Shown: piece after piece, positions 1 to 12,655 of the stretch | Numbering within the stretch: the first letter of the stretch is position 1 | Layout of the letters: the number at the start of each line of letters is the position of its first letter | Position numbers and translations under genes: made by a program | Origin: Mesostigma viride | Lineage: Eukaryota > Streptophyta > Mesostigmatophyceae > Mesostigmatales > Mesostigmataceae | Length of the DNA stretch: 64,000 bases | Assembly: GCA_009746045.1 (NCBI GenBank) | Contig: RPFO01001075.1 | Coordinates: forward strand, 52,501-116,500 | Reading direction: 5' to 3' | Notes under the pieces: model-generated | What the model was told of the DNA's origin: nothing | Database searches by the model: none | The model's input: the letters and a program-made list of their open reading frames with translations, nothing else

Positions 1-758
1 TTTTACGAATAAAAAGCAAACCGGTCACGAAAAATGTCAGTTCATTTCCTTCACACGCCAATCCTTTCTCCTAATCTCCTTCGCACATAGATAGGCACAT
101 CCTAATACAGGTATGCGCATGCTTTGGCGTTCATTAGGGCACAAGCATGCTCTCAAGATCACAATCATGCATAGCAGTGACACCTCGGATAGGTAGCCGA
201 TGCCATCGCCTTCCACATGGCGTTGTGCCGTGTCGCGGTACACGGAGCTGCGGGGCCGAGACGATCGTTGCGTCCTGTTGTTGTTGACTTGTTGTTGTTG
301 TTGCCCACGCCGCCCATGGGCAGCAGGGCAAATCCGTCCCTCGGGCAAATCCGTCCCTCAATCCGCACACGTTCTAGACAGCAACTTCGCACCAACTCGG
401 AGGTCCAAGGACAACACCTAGGCTGCTGAAGTAATCGGCCAATCCGAATGGTCCGGGGGCCGCATGGCCGCTAGCGTTCCCGCCGTTCGCCAACAACATC
501 GCAGATCCGCACCACTGCGCTAAGGCGTGGGCACTTGGAACGATCCCCAGCTTACAGGTTGCAGGAGGGCACCCGGTCCCCCATTCCCCCTTCAAAGCAG
601 GAAGATAGCAAGAGATTGCAAAGATCAGTACACATGTAATAAAAAATGATGTAATTCATGAGAAAAGAAAACATAATTGCCACGCTGCAAATCGACGACT
701 AATCAAACCAACAAGGTATCGTTATGAATTATTATAGCTTCAGCTTGAGCTAACGGAT
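1..758. other. 5' flank of the omega-amidase gene, no gene seen
   Basis: No open frame here shows family motifs or exon-like structure. The stretch holds a short GTT-rich tract (about 275-302) followed by a palindromic GCCCATGGGC and GCAGCAG, a motif that recurs near 18240-18670. The promoter of the downstream gene should lie here, but no convincing TATA box was found. Confidence 0.5.
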
Positions 759-3700
759 ATGCTTCCTGACAAGGCAGTGTATTTGGCAGCTGGATCATTT
801 GCTGGAGCGGCTGCAATCAGGTTGCTGTCTTCAGGCTCAGCTTCCTCCTGGAAAGGAAAAGCTCCCCTGCGACCCAAGATGAACCCTATGACGGTGTGCG
901 CGACCCCGGCAAGCATCGCAGCGCGCAAACCGCCACAGCAGGCCCCTCCACCTTGCCCAGAAAAAGTAGGTTTGACGCCGCTTGTTTTTATAGTTGTATA
1001 ACAGTATACAATGTGGCCTTTCATAATGCGTATCATATACCTTCACTCATCCGAACAGGTGTTGTCGCATGCAGTACGATGCAATGCCAGCTATAACAGC
1101 GTCTCACGGCACCTAAAATGCATAATCCTAAAATGCATCGCCACTTTTGCCATGGTAATCGTGCTGCACCAATGCAGGTTAAATTCGCCCTCTGCCAACT
1201 TGCCGTCGGCGGAAATAAAGAGTCCAACATCGAGAATGCCCGCAACGCCATTATTGACGCTGCTGCGAAAGGTGCCGACGTTGTCATGTTGCCCGTGAGT
1301 GATTCACCACCAGTGTGCGACACAACTGCGCGCAGCGCTTGCTTGAGCCTTTCATCCGGCCACTTATCTGCCGAAGTTCTCCAGCTGACATTCTCTCAGC
1401 TTGCTCTGGTACTCCGAAATTCTTAAATATAACTCTTTTTCCCCCACTCTTCCCCCAACTGTGCTCAAAACCCGGTGATGCCCTTGGGCCTCTGGGTACG
1501 CATGGATGGATTTAGTACATCTAACATATTAGGGATCATAGAATTTTCCTTTCCCTTGTGTGGAAGGCACAGGCACGAACTGCTACAGGGTGGGGCGCAT
1601 CAAGGCAAGTTCCCCTTGGAACGCGCCAAGTCACGCCCCCTTCCCCTGCCAACGTGTTGCGCCCTACCTAGGAGCACTCATGACTGAGGCTCCGCTTTAT
1701 TCCTTTCTTTGTCCGCCCTCCCGCCCGCCCACCCGCCCACCGGCCCGCCTGCCCGCCCGCCTGTTCGTTCGTTCATCCATGCTTGCATGCATCTATTGCA
1801 CCCACCCACCCACCCACCCACCCACCCACCCACCCACCCACCCACCCACCCACCCACCCACCCACCCACCCACCCACCCACCCACCCACCCACCCACCCA
1901 CCCACCCACCCACCCACCCACCCCACCCACCCACCCACCCACTCACTCACTCACTCACTCACTCACTCACTCACTCACTCACTGATTGACGCACAGCAAG
2001 AGGGGGGCAGGGACTGCCCTCTTCTCTCATGGCCTGGAAGGCAACCCCCCTAGGACCGCGGTCAGAGGAAGGCGACGCCATCCCATCGATAAACTACAAC
2101 GGGCAGGTCGTTTGAACCTGTTCCTAGCCCATGCGCGTCCGCCTCTCTCGCTCAACGCCCACTTTCTGTTGTTGTGTGGTCCTGTCGCGCACACCACCCT
2201 GCGGATTTGACACCCATGCGTGCACGCAGGAGATGTGGAACTGCACGTACAGCAATGCGAGCTTCCCCATATTCGCCGAGGACATCGAGGGGGGTGCCTC
2301 ACCCTCAGTGCAGATGATGGCAGACACCGCGCGGTTGTGCGGCGTCACCATCGTGGGAGGTGAGGTGGGGGGGGTGTGCAGTTGTTGAGGGCCATGCTGC
2401 GGACTTCATTTGTGCGAAAGTGGTTTGTGCGGACAGAATCTTTACAGAGGGTGTTTGAGCAACGGGTGTTTTCAGGCCCCATGATGCACATGAGGAGCAA
2501 TGGCTGTGAAGGACGGCCCATCGTTGGAAAAGGTCTGCCTGTGAGCAGCGCGGAATGCATGTGCTGCTGCGTGCAGGTAGGGCTGCTTGTGCAAAGGGCT
2601 GCGTTGGAGCCATGGTCAACCTGCCTGATGCAGGCTGGCATCCAGACAGCTGAAGCCCAGGGCCCCTAGCTGAGGAGAGCAGGCCATATCCCCTCAGCTC
2701 AAAAATTCCGACCATTTCCAGGCCTGCACATCCACATCTGCCCCTAGGGCAGTCTTGATGCCCCTGTAGGCTTCTTGCATCTGAGCAGCATTATTGCTGG
2801 CATGCAGGCCGCAGCGCATCGGCACAATCACCTCGCTCAGAGGACCAATAAAAAAGATTGAGGCTTTGTGGCTGCTCCCCCCCCGCCCCCCTCTCTCTAC
2901 CCCCCCTCACCCCTCTCAGCCCCCCTCACACCATGATGTGTCATGTCCGGCCCCCCTTTTCATATTTTATGTGAGGCCCAACCCCCCGAATGCCTCATGT
3001 TCACCTGGACCAAGTGTCTGGTCCTTGTTATCGGTTGGATCGCCTCGACGAGGGCTGTTCCAACCGTAGGCGTGCCAAGGAACGCGCGCCTCATCTTGCT
3101 CTCATCTCTCATGCATGCCTTGTCCTTGCAACCTGGGATGGCTAGCCAACATGGGTCTGCTACTGCCATCGTCAGTTCTACTGCCTCTCATACACAGATG
3201 TGACCACAGCGCTGGCCAAACCACCAGCGAAGTACCCATGACCGCTGGCACCGCTGGCACCACCATCGCTGGATGGCCGGACATGTGCAGAGGAAGGCTC
3301 CCCGCAGCAGCTCGGCTGCTCTGTCTCGCTTCACCATGCTGACTGCGTATCCATGACAGCACATCGCCGTGCGCATCATCATGTGGGCCGTTGTTGTTGT
3401 GCTCCCCTTGTGTATGTGCTCCCCTTTGTGCTCCCCTTGTCCCTGTGCACGGCAGGGTCGATCCCAGAGCGTTGCGGCGACAAGCTTTACAACACAAGCT
3501 GCGTGTTTGACACCCAGGGAGCCCTCAAGGGCAAGCACCGGAAGGTGAGGAATGCTAACGAGGCAAAACGTGTGAGAACCAGCTTGTCTACGTCCCAAGG
3601 GGCGGGCTGTTTACAGGCGCGTGTTATTTTTTATCCGTGCTGTTTCGCAGCAGGCGCCACTGGCAAGGGGACTTGCACGGGATCCCTACGGGGTTGGCTT

Positions 3701-6700
3701 GCGATAACGTTGTACACGTGTCTACCCAGCAGTGATAGTGCAGATGTCAGTGGTACGGTAGATGGCGTTGGTCACCTGACAAGAAAGGGAAGCGGTCCCT
3801 TTCCTTGCGGCATCCTTAAGTGCTCCGCTGCACATCGCAGGTCGCAGTTTCCCAAGAGGTACGGGCATTAGGTTGCGCCCCATGCATATGCGGAGCACCG
3901 GTGGTTATGGTCTACTGCGTAGTATGATATGATGACCACACGGGGGACTGATGATACGTGTATGCATCCTCAGAAGCGGATGTGGTGGTGCCTGTCAGGC
4001 ATACAGGGGGGTTCCCAGGGCAGGGTACTTGTGTGGGCCGGGCACGCACATTTGCTCACGTGCTGGGTCGCTCATGAAGGCATGGGCCCTTGATCCGTGT
4101 CCTGTTCTCCGTCACGGCCGTGGCCGTGTACCTTCCTGTCCTCCATGAGGTGCTACTAGCAGCTGCTGCACCGTGGACAAAGCATGCTGGCAAGGTTACT
4201 GTGCTGCCGGGCGGTTGTTGTTCTCTCCACAGTACTGATGGGGGGTTGTGTCTTGCTTTGCCTTCGTATGGCCTAATCACATGGGGAAGGTTTCCATTTT
4301 TTCTGAGATCTTGGGAAGGCTGTCAAGTACCGTAGGGAGCAGTTATCAGTCATGTGATGTTGCGTTGTCAGCCGGCGCTGCTGTTGAGCCCAGTCGTGGT
4401 CTGGGCCGTTTCTTGACGTTCGGAGCGCAAATTCAATACTTGTGCTGCTTCCCTGCTGATGTCCTCATGCAAGCCAGCTTGCAAGACTTAACAAGTGTCT
4501 GTCATAGGAGCATTCTGGCACATGGCACACGCGGCAGCGAACAGCCCTCCCCCGCGGCGCATGTGCTGTGGGCTTAGTGTGTGCACACCCTCTCCTCCCT
4601 TTCCTTCTCGCCCTTCCTCCTCAGGTGCACCTGTTTGACATCGACATTCCCGGCAAGATTACGTTCCGCGAGTCCGACACGCTAACCGCGGGCGAGGGCC
4701 TCACGGTGGTGGACACGGGTGCGTGCGCGTTCACCGCCGTTCCAGCCGCCCACCCATCGAGGGACGCAACCCACTCACCCACCCATCCAGCGACCTATTT
4801 CCTCATGAAAGTGCCCCCATCGCTTCCTGTGTGACTCGAGAAAGCGACTCGGGGACTATCTGCGTATACAATGTGGCATAACGCGCTTGTCAAGGCAGCG
4901 CAATCGCTTGAGCAGTGAAGAATAGAAAGTAAGAAATAAATAAGGGCTATTGGAAAGCAAAGGGTCCAATAGAGAGCAAGAGAAATGCCAAGTGTGCTGG
5001 TATCCCTCCCTGGGACAGACTCGGGGTGTCCCATGGAGATACCTTTCCTTTCCTTCGAGCCGAACGGACCCCCTACATGCCGCAGTCTTGCCTGCAGCGG
5101 TGCCTTGCCCTGCCGTGTCTCCCACGTCGTGAATGGCTCGAGTCTCCACCAGGTCCCCGCGATTCCCAGCGCGATTTCCTCTTTTTGTGCGCCTTGTCCA
5201 GTGTGCGGCACGACTACTTTTCGCCGCGCGCCGTGTCCAGTGTGCGGCGACCGCATCGCATGGCACAACACCGCATGGCGCAGCCGCACTCGTTTCGTGC
5301 GGCCCCACCGTAAAGTGGGTCGTCCTCTGCTGAAGCGCGTGCGGACGTCGCCTTCCTTCCCACCATGCGCATCCCTACTTGCGCATGGTGACGTCTGTGG
5401 CGGTGTTTGCGTGCCATGCATGCGGTACCTGCTGCTGGTTGTCACGTGCACCTCCAGCACATTACAGGTCGTCTCTCACCTCACAGAAAGATCCCCCACA
5501 GTTATGCCCATTAGCGACATGGCGACGCCACGCGCGCTCATGCCTCCACATCGTCCGCCACTCGATATCCCGGCCCCCACTGTGCCACCCATGCACCTCT
5601 GGCCCCTTTCCCACCATCCGCCCCTTTCGCCATCCCCTCCTGGCCCCCTCCTCGGCCCGCCCGCGCCCTGACAATGGTACCACCATCCGTGCGCTGATGC
5701 TTGCACACGCGTTGCCGCAGCCGTGGGCCGCCTGGCGGTGGGCATCTGCTATGACATCCGCTTCCCCGAGATGGCGTTGCTGGCGGCGGCAAGGGGTGCG
5801 TATGCTAGCGCTAGCGTATGTCACCTGACTCGTGTCTACCAGCACCAGAGATGGCCGTGCTGCAGAGCTGGCGGCCACAAGGGGTGCGCCGCCTTACCTT
5901 CATGTCCGCTAGGGGACTATCGTCCAGCAGCTGCGAACGCCAGGGGAACGCGCTGCAGAGCGGTCGCTTGCGTTGCAACGCTAGCCCTGGCATCGGCGCG
6001 AGCTTAGGTCTACTCGCGCGCCAGCATGCGCAAATGGGCTTGGATTTCAGCTCCAGCACTGGCTGTCTGCGCACGTGCGTCTTAGTGACAGAGGCCGAGA
6101 CGCGTGTGGACAGAAACATGAACCACGAGCGAACCACGTGTGTGGACAGAAAGATGTGGGATGGGTGCCATGTCTCGAGTTTTTGTCGGTGTGTGGCCAG
6201 CCCCCGGTCATGATGGTGGAAGACTGGTGCCATCCTGCCACTCGGCCCGGCAAGCCAAGTGACGCTGCCTCCCATTCCGCTGATCGTGCGCCATGCCACG
6301 TGCCTGCCTGCCTGCTGCCCCCCAGGTGCGCACATCATGTGCTACCCGGGCGCCTTCAACATGACGACGGGGCCCATGCACTGGGAGCTGCTGCAGCGCG
6401 CGCGGTGAGCGGGGAAAGGGTGGCGTTGTGCGTGGGCAGGGTTGGTCAAGTCATGCCCATGTGATGATTTCTTGGATGGCTCTGCTGCAGAGCGGTGAGT
6501 GGGCGACGTCGTAAGTGGGCATGGTTTCTGGAGCGTTCTACGTGCCTGCACGGATTGTGACGGTTTCTTTGGAAAAACTCCTGCAGCACCGCCTGCGGTG
6601 AGAGGCGTGAGAGGCGCGAGCATTACCCAGCCGTGTGCACGGAGAGCCAAGATGCCTTGCGCTGGCGTCCGCCACGGGGCTGTGCTGGTGTAGCCTGGGT

Positions 6701-9700
6701 GTTCATGAGGCCTGGTCAGTATGGCTCTGCCCGCGGATGCAATGCGGCGCCGCCCATCTTGCAGTGTAACCATTGCTCTAATACTTGGGCTACCTTCTGC
6801 GAGAGGACATGGGCGGTCAAGAGATGGCAGATCGGCGGAACCTGGCCCCCGTGCATCTTTTGCTTGCATCTGCATTCTGCCACCCCACATCCCCGGCCTC
6901 ATGGTTTGGTCTCGCTTCCCTCGCGATAGCTGGCTTTGGCCGTGCAGAGACACGGATCAAGGGTCCATTGTTGCTGGACTTGCTTCCACGCGACGCGGCT
7001 GAGGCATGCCTGTCCTTTTCTGCGGCCTTGCTGTGTGCATGTGGGCGCGGGGAGCGGTCGGGTTGGGGGCTGTCTTCCCCGTACATCCTCCCTCCCATTG
7101 GCCGACGTGGATGTCGGCGCTGCCTGGGGCGCGTGGGTCCACCCTGCATGGGAACGCATGCAGGGCGGTGGACAACCAGGTGCGTCCAGACAACGGTGGT
7201 GCTTTCTGATGTACTGCGCTGGCCTTGAAGGTACTTGCATCCACTGTGGGGGTGGGGCAAAGCATGCCGATGGCAGTGGCAAGTGACAGAAGCGTGTCCA
7301 GGTGGTGCTGTGGATGGCATTATATTGGCCAGGGCAGGGCAGGGCAGGGCAGGGCAGGGCAGGGCAGGGCAGGGCAGGGCAGGGCAGGGCAGGGCAGGGC
7401 AGGGCAGGGCAGGGCAGGGCAGGGCAGGGCAGGGCAGGGCAGGGCAGGGCAGGGCAGGGCAGGGCAGCTCAATAGCTGCATCACGCTGCATTAATACGAC
7501 ACAACCAGCACTGGTTTGCAATTAAGATACACTTGGAAACAATGGATCACTTCTAGACGACCTGAAACCCGTGAACACTTTGCGCTTGGGACAAGGTCGC
7601 GTGAGGCATGGCCAGGCTTCACTTTGGCTGATACACAAAGACATACACAAGGCCTAGCTTTGTTTCGTTGGCTCAGGGGCGCATGTGCCTGAAAACGCAT
7701 GACGGTGTCTGTAAGCATGTAAGCCTTTAAGAGCATCATGGACTGTAGAGCATAGTATGCTGTGAATTGTTGAAAGGCATTGAAGTGAGTATCGTTAACA
7801 CTGAGACCCAATAAAAACTAGTGAGGACTATCAAAATGACTACTATACATGTTTTGCCCCACCCAGTCACTGATGCTAATCTGCTGTTACTACCTGGTCA
7901 TCATCAGTGCTGCAGCGCGTGGCATCTCTATTCATCGCCCTGCATTCGAATCTCCCTAACAGACCTACCCACCCCGTCTGACTCCATCACAGACACAAGT
8001 CCATCACAGGAGCACACAGATACAGGTTTATTGATCTTGGCTTTTAGCAAAATAGAAACTGCCTCGACGGACGTAGACGTTCCGCATGCACCCCTTCTGT
8101 GCCCATGCCACTCCCACGCCACTGTGGCTAGTACCCGCAGTCCCCGTCCACCCTTTTCGGTTACTTTTCAGGTACTGTGCCCTTTTCGGTTGTGATCCTC
8201 CACAGGATGGTCAACCATGCTGAGTCGCGAACAGGAACGGCCGTGGGCGATGGGGCATGGTTTTGGGGCCGTTACTCATGGGTCTTGGCCATACATGGCC
8301 ATGGTCATGCGACGGGGACGCATGCCATCGTGCCCCCCCCCCCCCTCCCTTGGGTGCAGATGTTCGTGGCCACCTGCTCGCCTGCCAGGGACCCCTCGGC
8401 ATCCTACGTGGCATACGGCCACTCGATGATTGTCGGGCCGGTGAGTGGCCCTTGCGCCATCGGGGCTGGGAGGGAGGGGATGCATAGGGCTGGTTGGACG
8501 GCAGATGGGAAGCAGCCTCTTGGGAGACAGGGGTCTGCCATGCCTCCAAGTGATGACGGGTGGCTTTGCTGCTTGCTGCGTTATTTTCTAGGGCTGTGTT
8601 CTGGAGAGAACTGGTGCTTCCGTGCTCCCTATCAGACAGTACAAGCCCTTCACACCAACGGGTACGCATTTGCTTGGTGCACTACGCTATCATGCTGACG
8701 AGGCTCCCACTTTCTGAGCCTCCACGGGGCTTTCCCAGTGGGGGCTAGCGCTGTGTTGTGGACTGATGCCGTCGTGGCCAGCGGCATGTTTCTTGGGGGG
8801 GGCAAGAGGCGCCCGCCGGGTGTCTTCCGTCAGCTGTACCCACCTATGAGCAATCAAATGCCCCACAGCGCAGTTTTTGGATGTGTGGTTCAGCAAGGCA
8901 GCCGCATGCGTGCCAGTTATACATCCACGGTCCGGTGTGTTTCCCTTTGCCACGTTGACCTGTCCAGGCCACACTGTGCTACCTTGCGTAACTGTTCCTC
9001 TGCCATCCGTCACCTCATCATGCCGTCATCTCACAGTGGGTACTGAAACTTGCCCCTTGCCCCACCGTCCACCCACCCACCCTGCTGATTTTCCGAAATC
9101 ACACGCCAGCTAATCCATGCGGATGCACCCCCCCCCCCCCCCTTCTTTCTTCTTGCTAATCTCGCGCGCCGCGTGTTGGCTGCTCCCACCCGCATCTCCT
9201 GCGATTCCATGGGCAGTTGGGGGACATCGTCTGCTCGGCGGACCACCTGCCAGGGACCGTCATCGGCACGCTGGACATGACCAAGGTGGCGGAGTGCCGG
9301 TGGGTGGTGGGCGCATCCTTTGTGGGTGGGGCTCTTTTATACGTTCGTGTGTCATCGTTTACAATGGGTGCTTATAGCCCAATGCTGCTAAGAAGTCCTT
9401 GTAGCCAGTGTTTGTGATCAGAAGCACAACCACCGCAGGCGCATGGTCGCTGTGGGACATGCTTGCATATGTCACGGCGTTTGCGAAACCCATGCCTGTC
9501 GGCAATGAATGCATCCCCGTAAAGCAATGCATCCCCGTAAACCATGGATTCCATTTCATGGTGAAATGCTTACTTGTGGTAGCAGGGGCGTGGCGGCTGA
9601 CAGGGCCATACAGCTTCCAAGTGCCAACTGTGTGCTGATGTTTGGTTTTCCGGATTTTTGCGGGCGTGGCATGTGCTCAGGCTCCAACAGCGATGTCACG

Positions 9701-10509
9701 CTGAGCGATAATTACGAGAAGGTGGATTCCGGACCCGTTCCTAAAACCCCCGAATAGCATTCACACTGGGAGTACTCCCACCTGAACGGCAATGCCGTCC
9801 AAATTTGTATAGTGACCCCACTCCCATCAGAATTTTTTAAAACAATACTGTGGCTATTTTCGGTGGGAGTAAACGGGACGGCTCCACAGCGGGACCAGAC
9901 CAGGTTTGAACCAACTCCAACCCAACATTGCCGCTGTCCCACCCATTCCCCCCCCCCACTGCGCAGACCAGACTTTGGATCAGTATCCATTCCGTACCCG
10001 CGTACTGGTCGCTGTGTTGGCCCTGGCAGCCTCTCCGAGGTGTCAACACACGCGGCCCTGTCCCATCTAGGTTGACCGTAATTTGACCCCAATCGCTAGG
10101 CGACACTACTGGGCGTCGACGCAGGTCACACACGGGTCAGTCTTAAAACGCACCGAATATCCGGGCTTTAGCCTGCCAGTCCCAACAAGTCAGCGGACTT
10201 TTTGTTCAGTGTGAAAATGCTGTCAGTGTCTGTCACTTTTTATGTACATGCAATATTTCGGGGGGTACTGTGATGCCATAATAGGCATTCATGACCCTGT
10301 TCTGTGTATATGATGCCCAAGATCATGCACCATGTATGTGCTATCCTACAACCGGCACTGTTTACTACGTTATATGTCTGGCTACTGTTGACATGCTGTG
10401 ATGCTCCTCGTGGTCTGGCCTGTGGGTGTCCCTTCACAGGAGGAATATGCCCCTGCAGATGCAGCGGCGAGGAGATGTCTACTGTCTCGAGGACGTGACG
10501 GCGCGGTAA
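759..10509 (+). CDS. NIT2: Omega-amidase NIT2 (nitrilase superfamily), 11 exons, probably organelle-targeted
   Basis: Omega-amidase hydrolyses alpha-ketoglutaramate and alpha-ketosuccinamate to the 2-oxoacid and ammonia, completing the glutamine/asparagine transaminase route. Exons read from the sequence: 759-965, 1178-1294, 2230-2359, 3456-3544, 4625-4718, 5721-5795, 6326-6404, 7164-7179, 8360-8440, 9217-9299, 10440-10509. Every intron is GT-AG and every phase joins, giving 346 residues ending in TAA. The nitrilase triad is present: Glu109 (LPEMWN), Lys181 (GKHRKVHLFD) and Cys222 ([10 protein letters not shown]). LLQRARAVDNQ and SPARD are typical of NIT2 and plant Nit-like omega-amidases. 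Exon 1 encodes 69 residues rich in Ala, Ser, Arg and Pro with almost no acidic residues, like a mitochondrial or plastid transit peptide. The remaining 277 residues match the usual NIT2 core length. An ATG at 1172 could start a cytosolic form from unspliced intron 1. Function is confident; targeting is inferred. Confidence 0.93.
1800..1983. repeat. Compound simple repeat (CCCA)n then (CACT)n in NIT2 intron 2
   Basis: About 140 bases of CCCA units pass into about 45 bases of CACT units inside the second intron (1295-2229). The opposite strand is a GGGT array that could form G-quadruplexes. The long Thr-His-Pro open frames across it are an artefact of the repeat. Confidence 0.95.
7164..7179 (+). 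other. NIT2: 16-nt micro-exon of NIT2
   Basis: The bases between an upstream ATGCAG acceptor and a downstream GTGCGT donor complete an Arg codon and encode Ala-Val-Asp-Asn-Gln. This is exactly the family-conserved AVDNQ that must link exon 7 (ending LLQRA plus two bases of an Arg codon) to exon 9 (starting MFVAT). Omitting it would shift the frame and remove a conserved stretch. Confidence 0.88.
7331..7467. repeat. (AGGGC)n pentanucleotide array in NIT2 intron 8
   Basis: About 27 near-perfect AGGGC units lie 151 bases downstream of the micro-exon, within intron 8 (7180-8359). The G-rich strand is the transcribed-sense strand, so the pre-mRNA carries a long GGGCA tract. Confidence 0.96.
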
Positions 10510-11270
10510 CACCCTGGGGATCACCTCTTTATCTATTTGCAGCTCTTCCATTCCCACCTGTCTTCAGGCGCTCTGGATTCCATCCGAGGGAGCCCTTTTG
10601 GTGCCTCAGACGCTTGCTCAAGGGGCCACACGGCGGGTCAGAGTGGCCTCGCTTGTTGCAAGCAGAATGGACTTTCTTCAGTAACCGGAGACAGATGATG
10701 TCAGGTGGATTGTGATGACAGGAGGTCGCTTCGGGGGACCTCCAAGAGAAGACCAACACATGGCATCTGTGATTGACCCACAAGTGGCTGCAATGGCCAC
10801 TGTTCCGTGCCGATTCCTATAAGTAATTAAGTACTTGCAGATGATATCATGATAATATTTACTACATAATAACACAGTGACATTGTTGTGGATAACATCG
10901 AGATCTAACGTGACGTCGTGTGCACAACCCTCGACTCTCGACCTGGCCTGCCTAGCTGCATGTGTCCCATGCAATCGCTCAGCTAGCAGTGGCTCAGACC
11001 TTCATGTTTCTCCCTTTAGTATCTAAATTTCCTGCTTTGTTTTCATGATTTGTACCATGTAAGAATTCATTATTGATTAGAGACAACTACATATTAATTC
11101 ATTACGTATTAATGTACTTACAAGTCTAGATCTTAATAACATTAATTCATGTTCCCCTGATTGCGTCATGCGAGCATAATTCCTCAGTGGGAGAGGAACA
11201 TGGGATGGAATTAATTAATGAATGAAACTCGTGCTCCCGTTGGGGAGTCACGGAGCATTAACCCCGATGG
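10510..11270. other. 3' flank of NIT2, no gene seen
   Basis: The sequence becomes AT-rich with several TTAATTAAT stretches. A TGTAA at 11058-11062, the polyadenylation signal used in many chlorophytes, lies 549 bases after the NIT2 stop and could be its signal, but this is weak evidence. No coding exon was recognised. Confidence 0.4.
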
Positions 11271-11610
11271 ATGGAGGGAGGGAGGGAGGGAGGAAGGGAG
11301 GGAGGGAGGGAGGGAGGGAGGGAGGGAGGGAGGGAGAGAGGGAGGGAGGGAGGGAGGGAGGGAGGGAGGGAGGGAGGGAGGGAGGGAGGGAGGGAGGGAG
11401 GGAGGGAGGGACGGACGGACGGACGGACGGACGGACGGACGGACGGACGGACGGACGGACGGACGGACGGACGGACGGACGGACGGACGGACGGACGGAC
11501 GGACGGACGGACGGACGGACGGACGGACGGACGGACGGACGGACGGATGGATGGATGGATGCATGGACGGATGGATGGATGGATGGATTGGGATGGGTGG
11601 GTGGGTGAGT
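11271..11610. repeat. Compound tetranucleotide satellite (GGGA)n-(GGAC)n-(GGAT)n
   Basis: GGGA units (about 11274-11411) switch abruptly to GGAC units (to about 11545), then GGAT and finally GGGT units. The successive unit changes suggest stepwise mutation and re-expansion of one array. Long frames of Arg-Glu-Gly-Gly or Thr-Asp-Gly-Arg here are artefacts. Confidence 0.95.
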
Positions 11611-11675
11611 GGGTGGGTACACGCAATCCTAAAGCTATAGCAATACCAAGAATGGGCCGTTGCCCAGTATTACTC

Positions 11676-11702
11676 GGGGGGGGGGGGGGGGGGGGGGGGG
11701 GG
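11676..11702. repeat. Homopolymer run of 27 G
   Basis: An uninterrupted G27 run. Its length in an assembly is unreliable. Confidence 0.9.
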
Positions 11703-12169
11703 TGGAGAAGGGTAGTGCTGGAGTTGGGGGTGGGGGTGAAGGGGGTGTAGCCTCCTCCCCATGGGGGGGGAGGAGGGTGGCGATTGGGGTTAATGCTTTT
11801 CAACGCATGGAGTCTTTCTTTCAGGGTGGATATATGCGTCATCTCCGTCCTGGCTGGGGTGGCCGACGTGGATATCGACATCAACTGAGCCTCGTCCCGC
11901 TCAAGGCGGGCCAAGAGGCGAGTGAGGCCTGGAAAGATGGCAGGAGGGTTGACCGAGGGGTGCCTGGCGACCTTGCATCCCGTTCATGCTCGCACGGTGC
12001 GACATGGAGATGGAAAGGGGCATGTTTATTAATAAAGGCTGCATGTGCCCAAAGCCTATTGTACCGCGAGGCCGCGAGGTTGTGCCCATAATTATACCGG
12101 GCGCCATCGATCGATCCCGGCTCACCGGGGACGCGCGTTGACGACGATGCTGCAGGGGCCGGCGGGTGC

Positions 12170-12530
12170 TGCACCTTCTGCTTCTTCTTGGGGGCAGCCA
12201 CATTCGTGCGGACCCCATTGATGAAGAGGGTCGGGCGGTCGCCGGCGAGGCGGACGAAGACGCGGACATGGCGCAGCCTAGCTAGCATCTGCCGCTTCCG
12301 CGGTAGCTAGCAGGGCATATTCTTTTCTCGGAGCTGCTCTGGGGAGAGTAGATCGTCGATGCTGGGGTCGTTCCGTCCGCGTGCAGGCGATGACGAGCTT
12401 GAAGGACTTTCACCTTGCTGGTAACACTCGTGAAGGTCACGCGGATGGGGCCAGGCTGGCCAGCCATCCATGCGGCCGACTGAATGTGAATGCGCTCGCT
12501 ACCCAGCTGAAGCTTCTAGGTGATGAGCGC
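12170..12530 (-). mobile_element. Degraded LINE ORF1-like fragment
   Basis: Reading the - strand, a frame encodes IRVTFTSVTSKVKVLQARHR followed, after small frame shifts, by SIDDLLSPEQLREK and then FVRLAGDRPTLFINGVRTN. This order (a 'VTF...KVLxAR' strand-helix, an 'IDD-L-xPEQ' box, then an 'rP-LfinG' strand) resembles the C-terminal region of L1-type ORF1 proteins. Stops and frame shifts show it is dead. It lies downstream of the RT fragment on the same strand, an order that does not fit a single intact LINE, so two fragments have probably been brought together. Confidence 0.5.
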
Positions 12531-12655
12531 TCCCTGTGCAGCCGATTGGCGATCGAGTGTTGTGTCTGTCTCCTGCGCCCCCCCCACCGTAAAGAAACGA
12601 ACGACTATACTGCGTGAGCGATACTCGTCTTCTAGATACCGTGCGGGGAGCATGA

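Noticed and set aside
1172..1294. ATG 1172 as the sole NIT2 start
   Set aside because: An upstream exon 759-965 joins in phase through consensus GT-AG sites to the conserved VKFALCQL, so the longer form is preferred. The ATG is kept as an alternative only.
1678..2053. Long open frames on both strands across the CCCA/CACT array
   Set aside because: They are pure translations of a tetranucleotide repeat (Thr-His-Pro, Gly-Trp-Val) inside a NIT2 intron.
11054..11230. TTAATTAAT-rich stretch as an origin or matrix-attachment site
   Set aside because: AT-rich low complexity only; no defining motif.
11211..11914. Open frames up to 218 codons over the GGGA/GGAC satellite
   Set aside because: Artefacts of a stop-free simple repeat, with no non-repetitive coding core.
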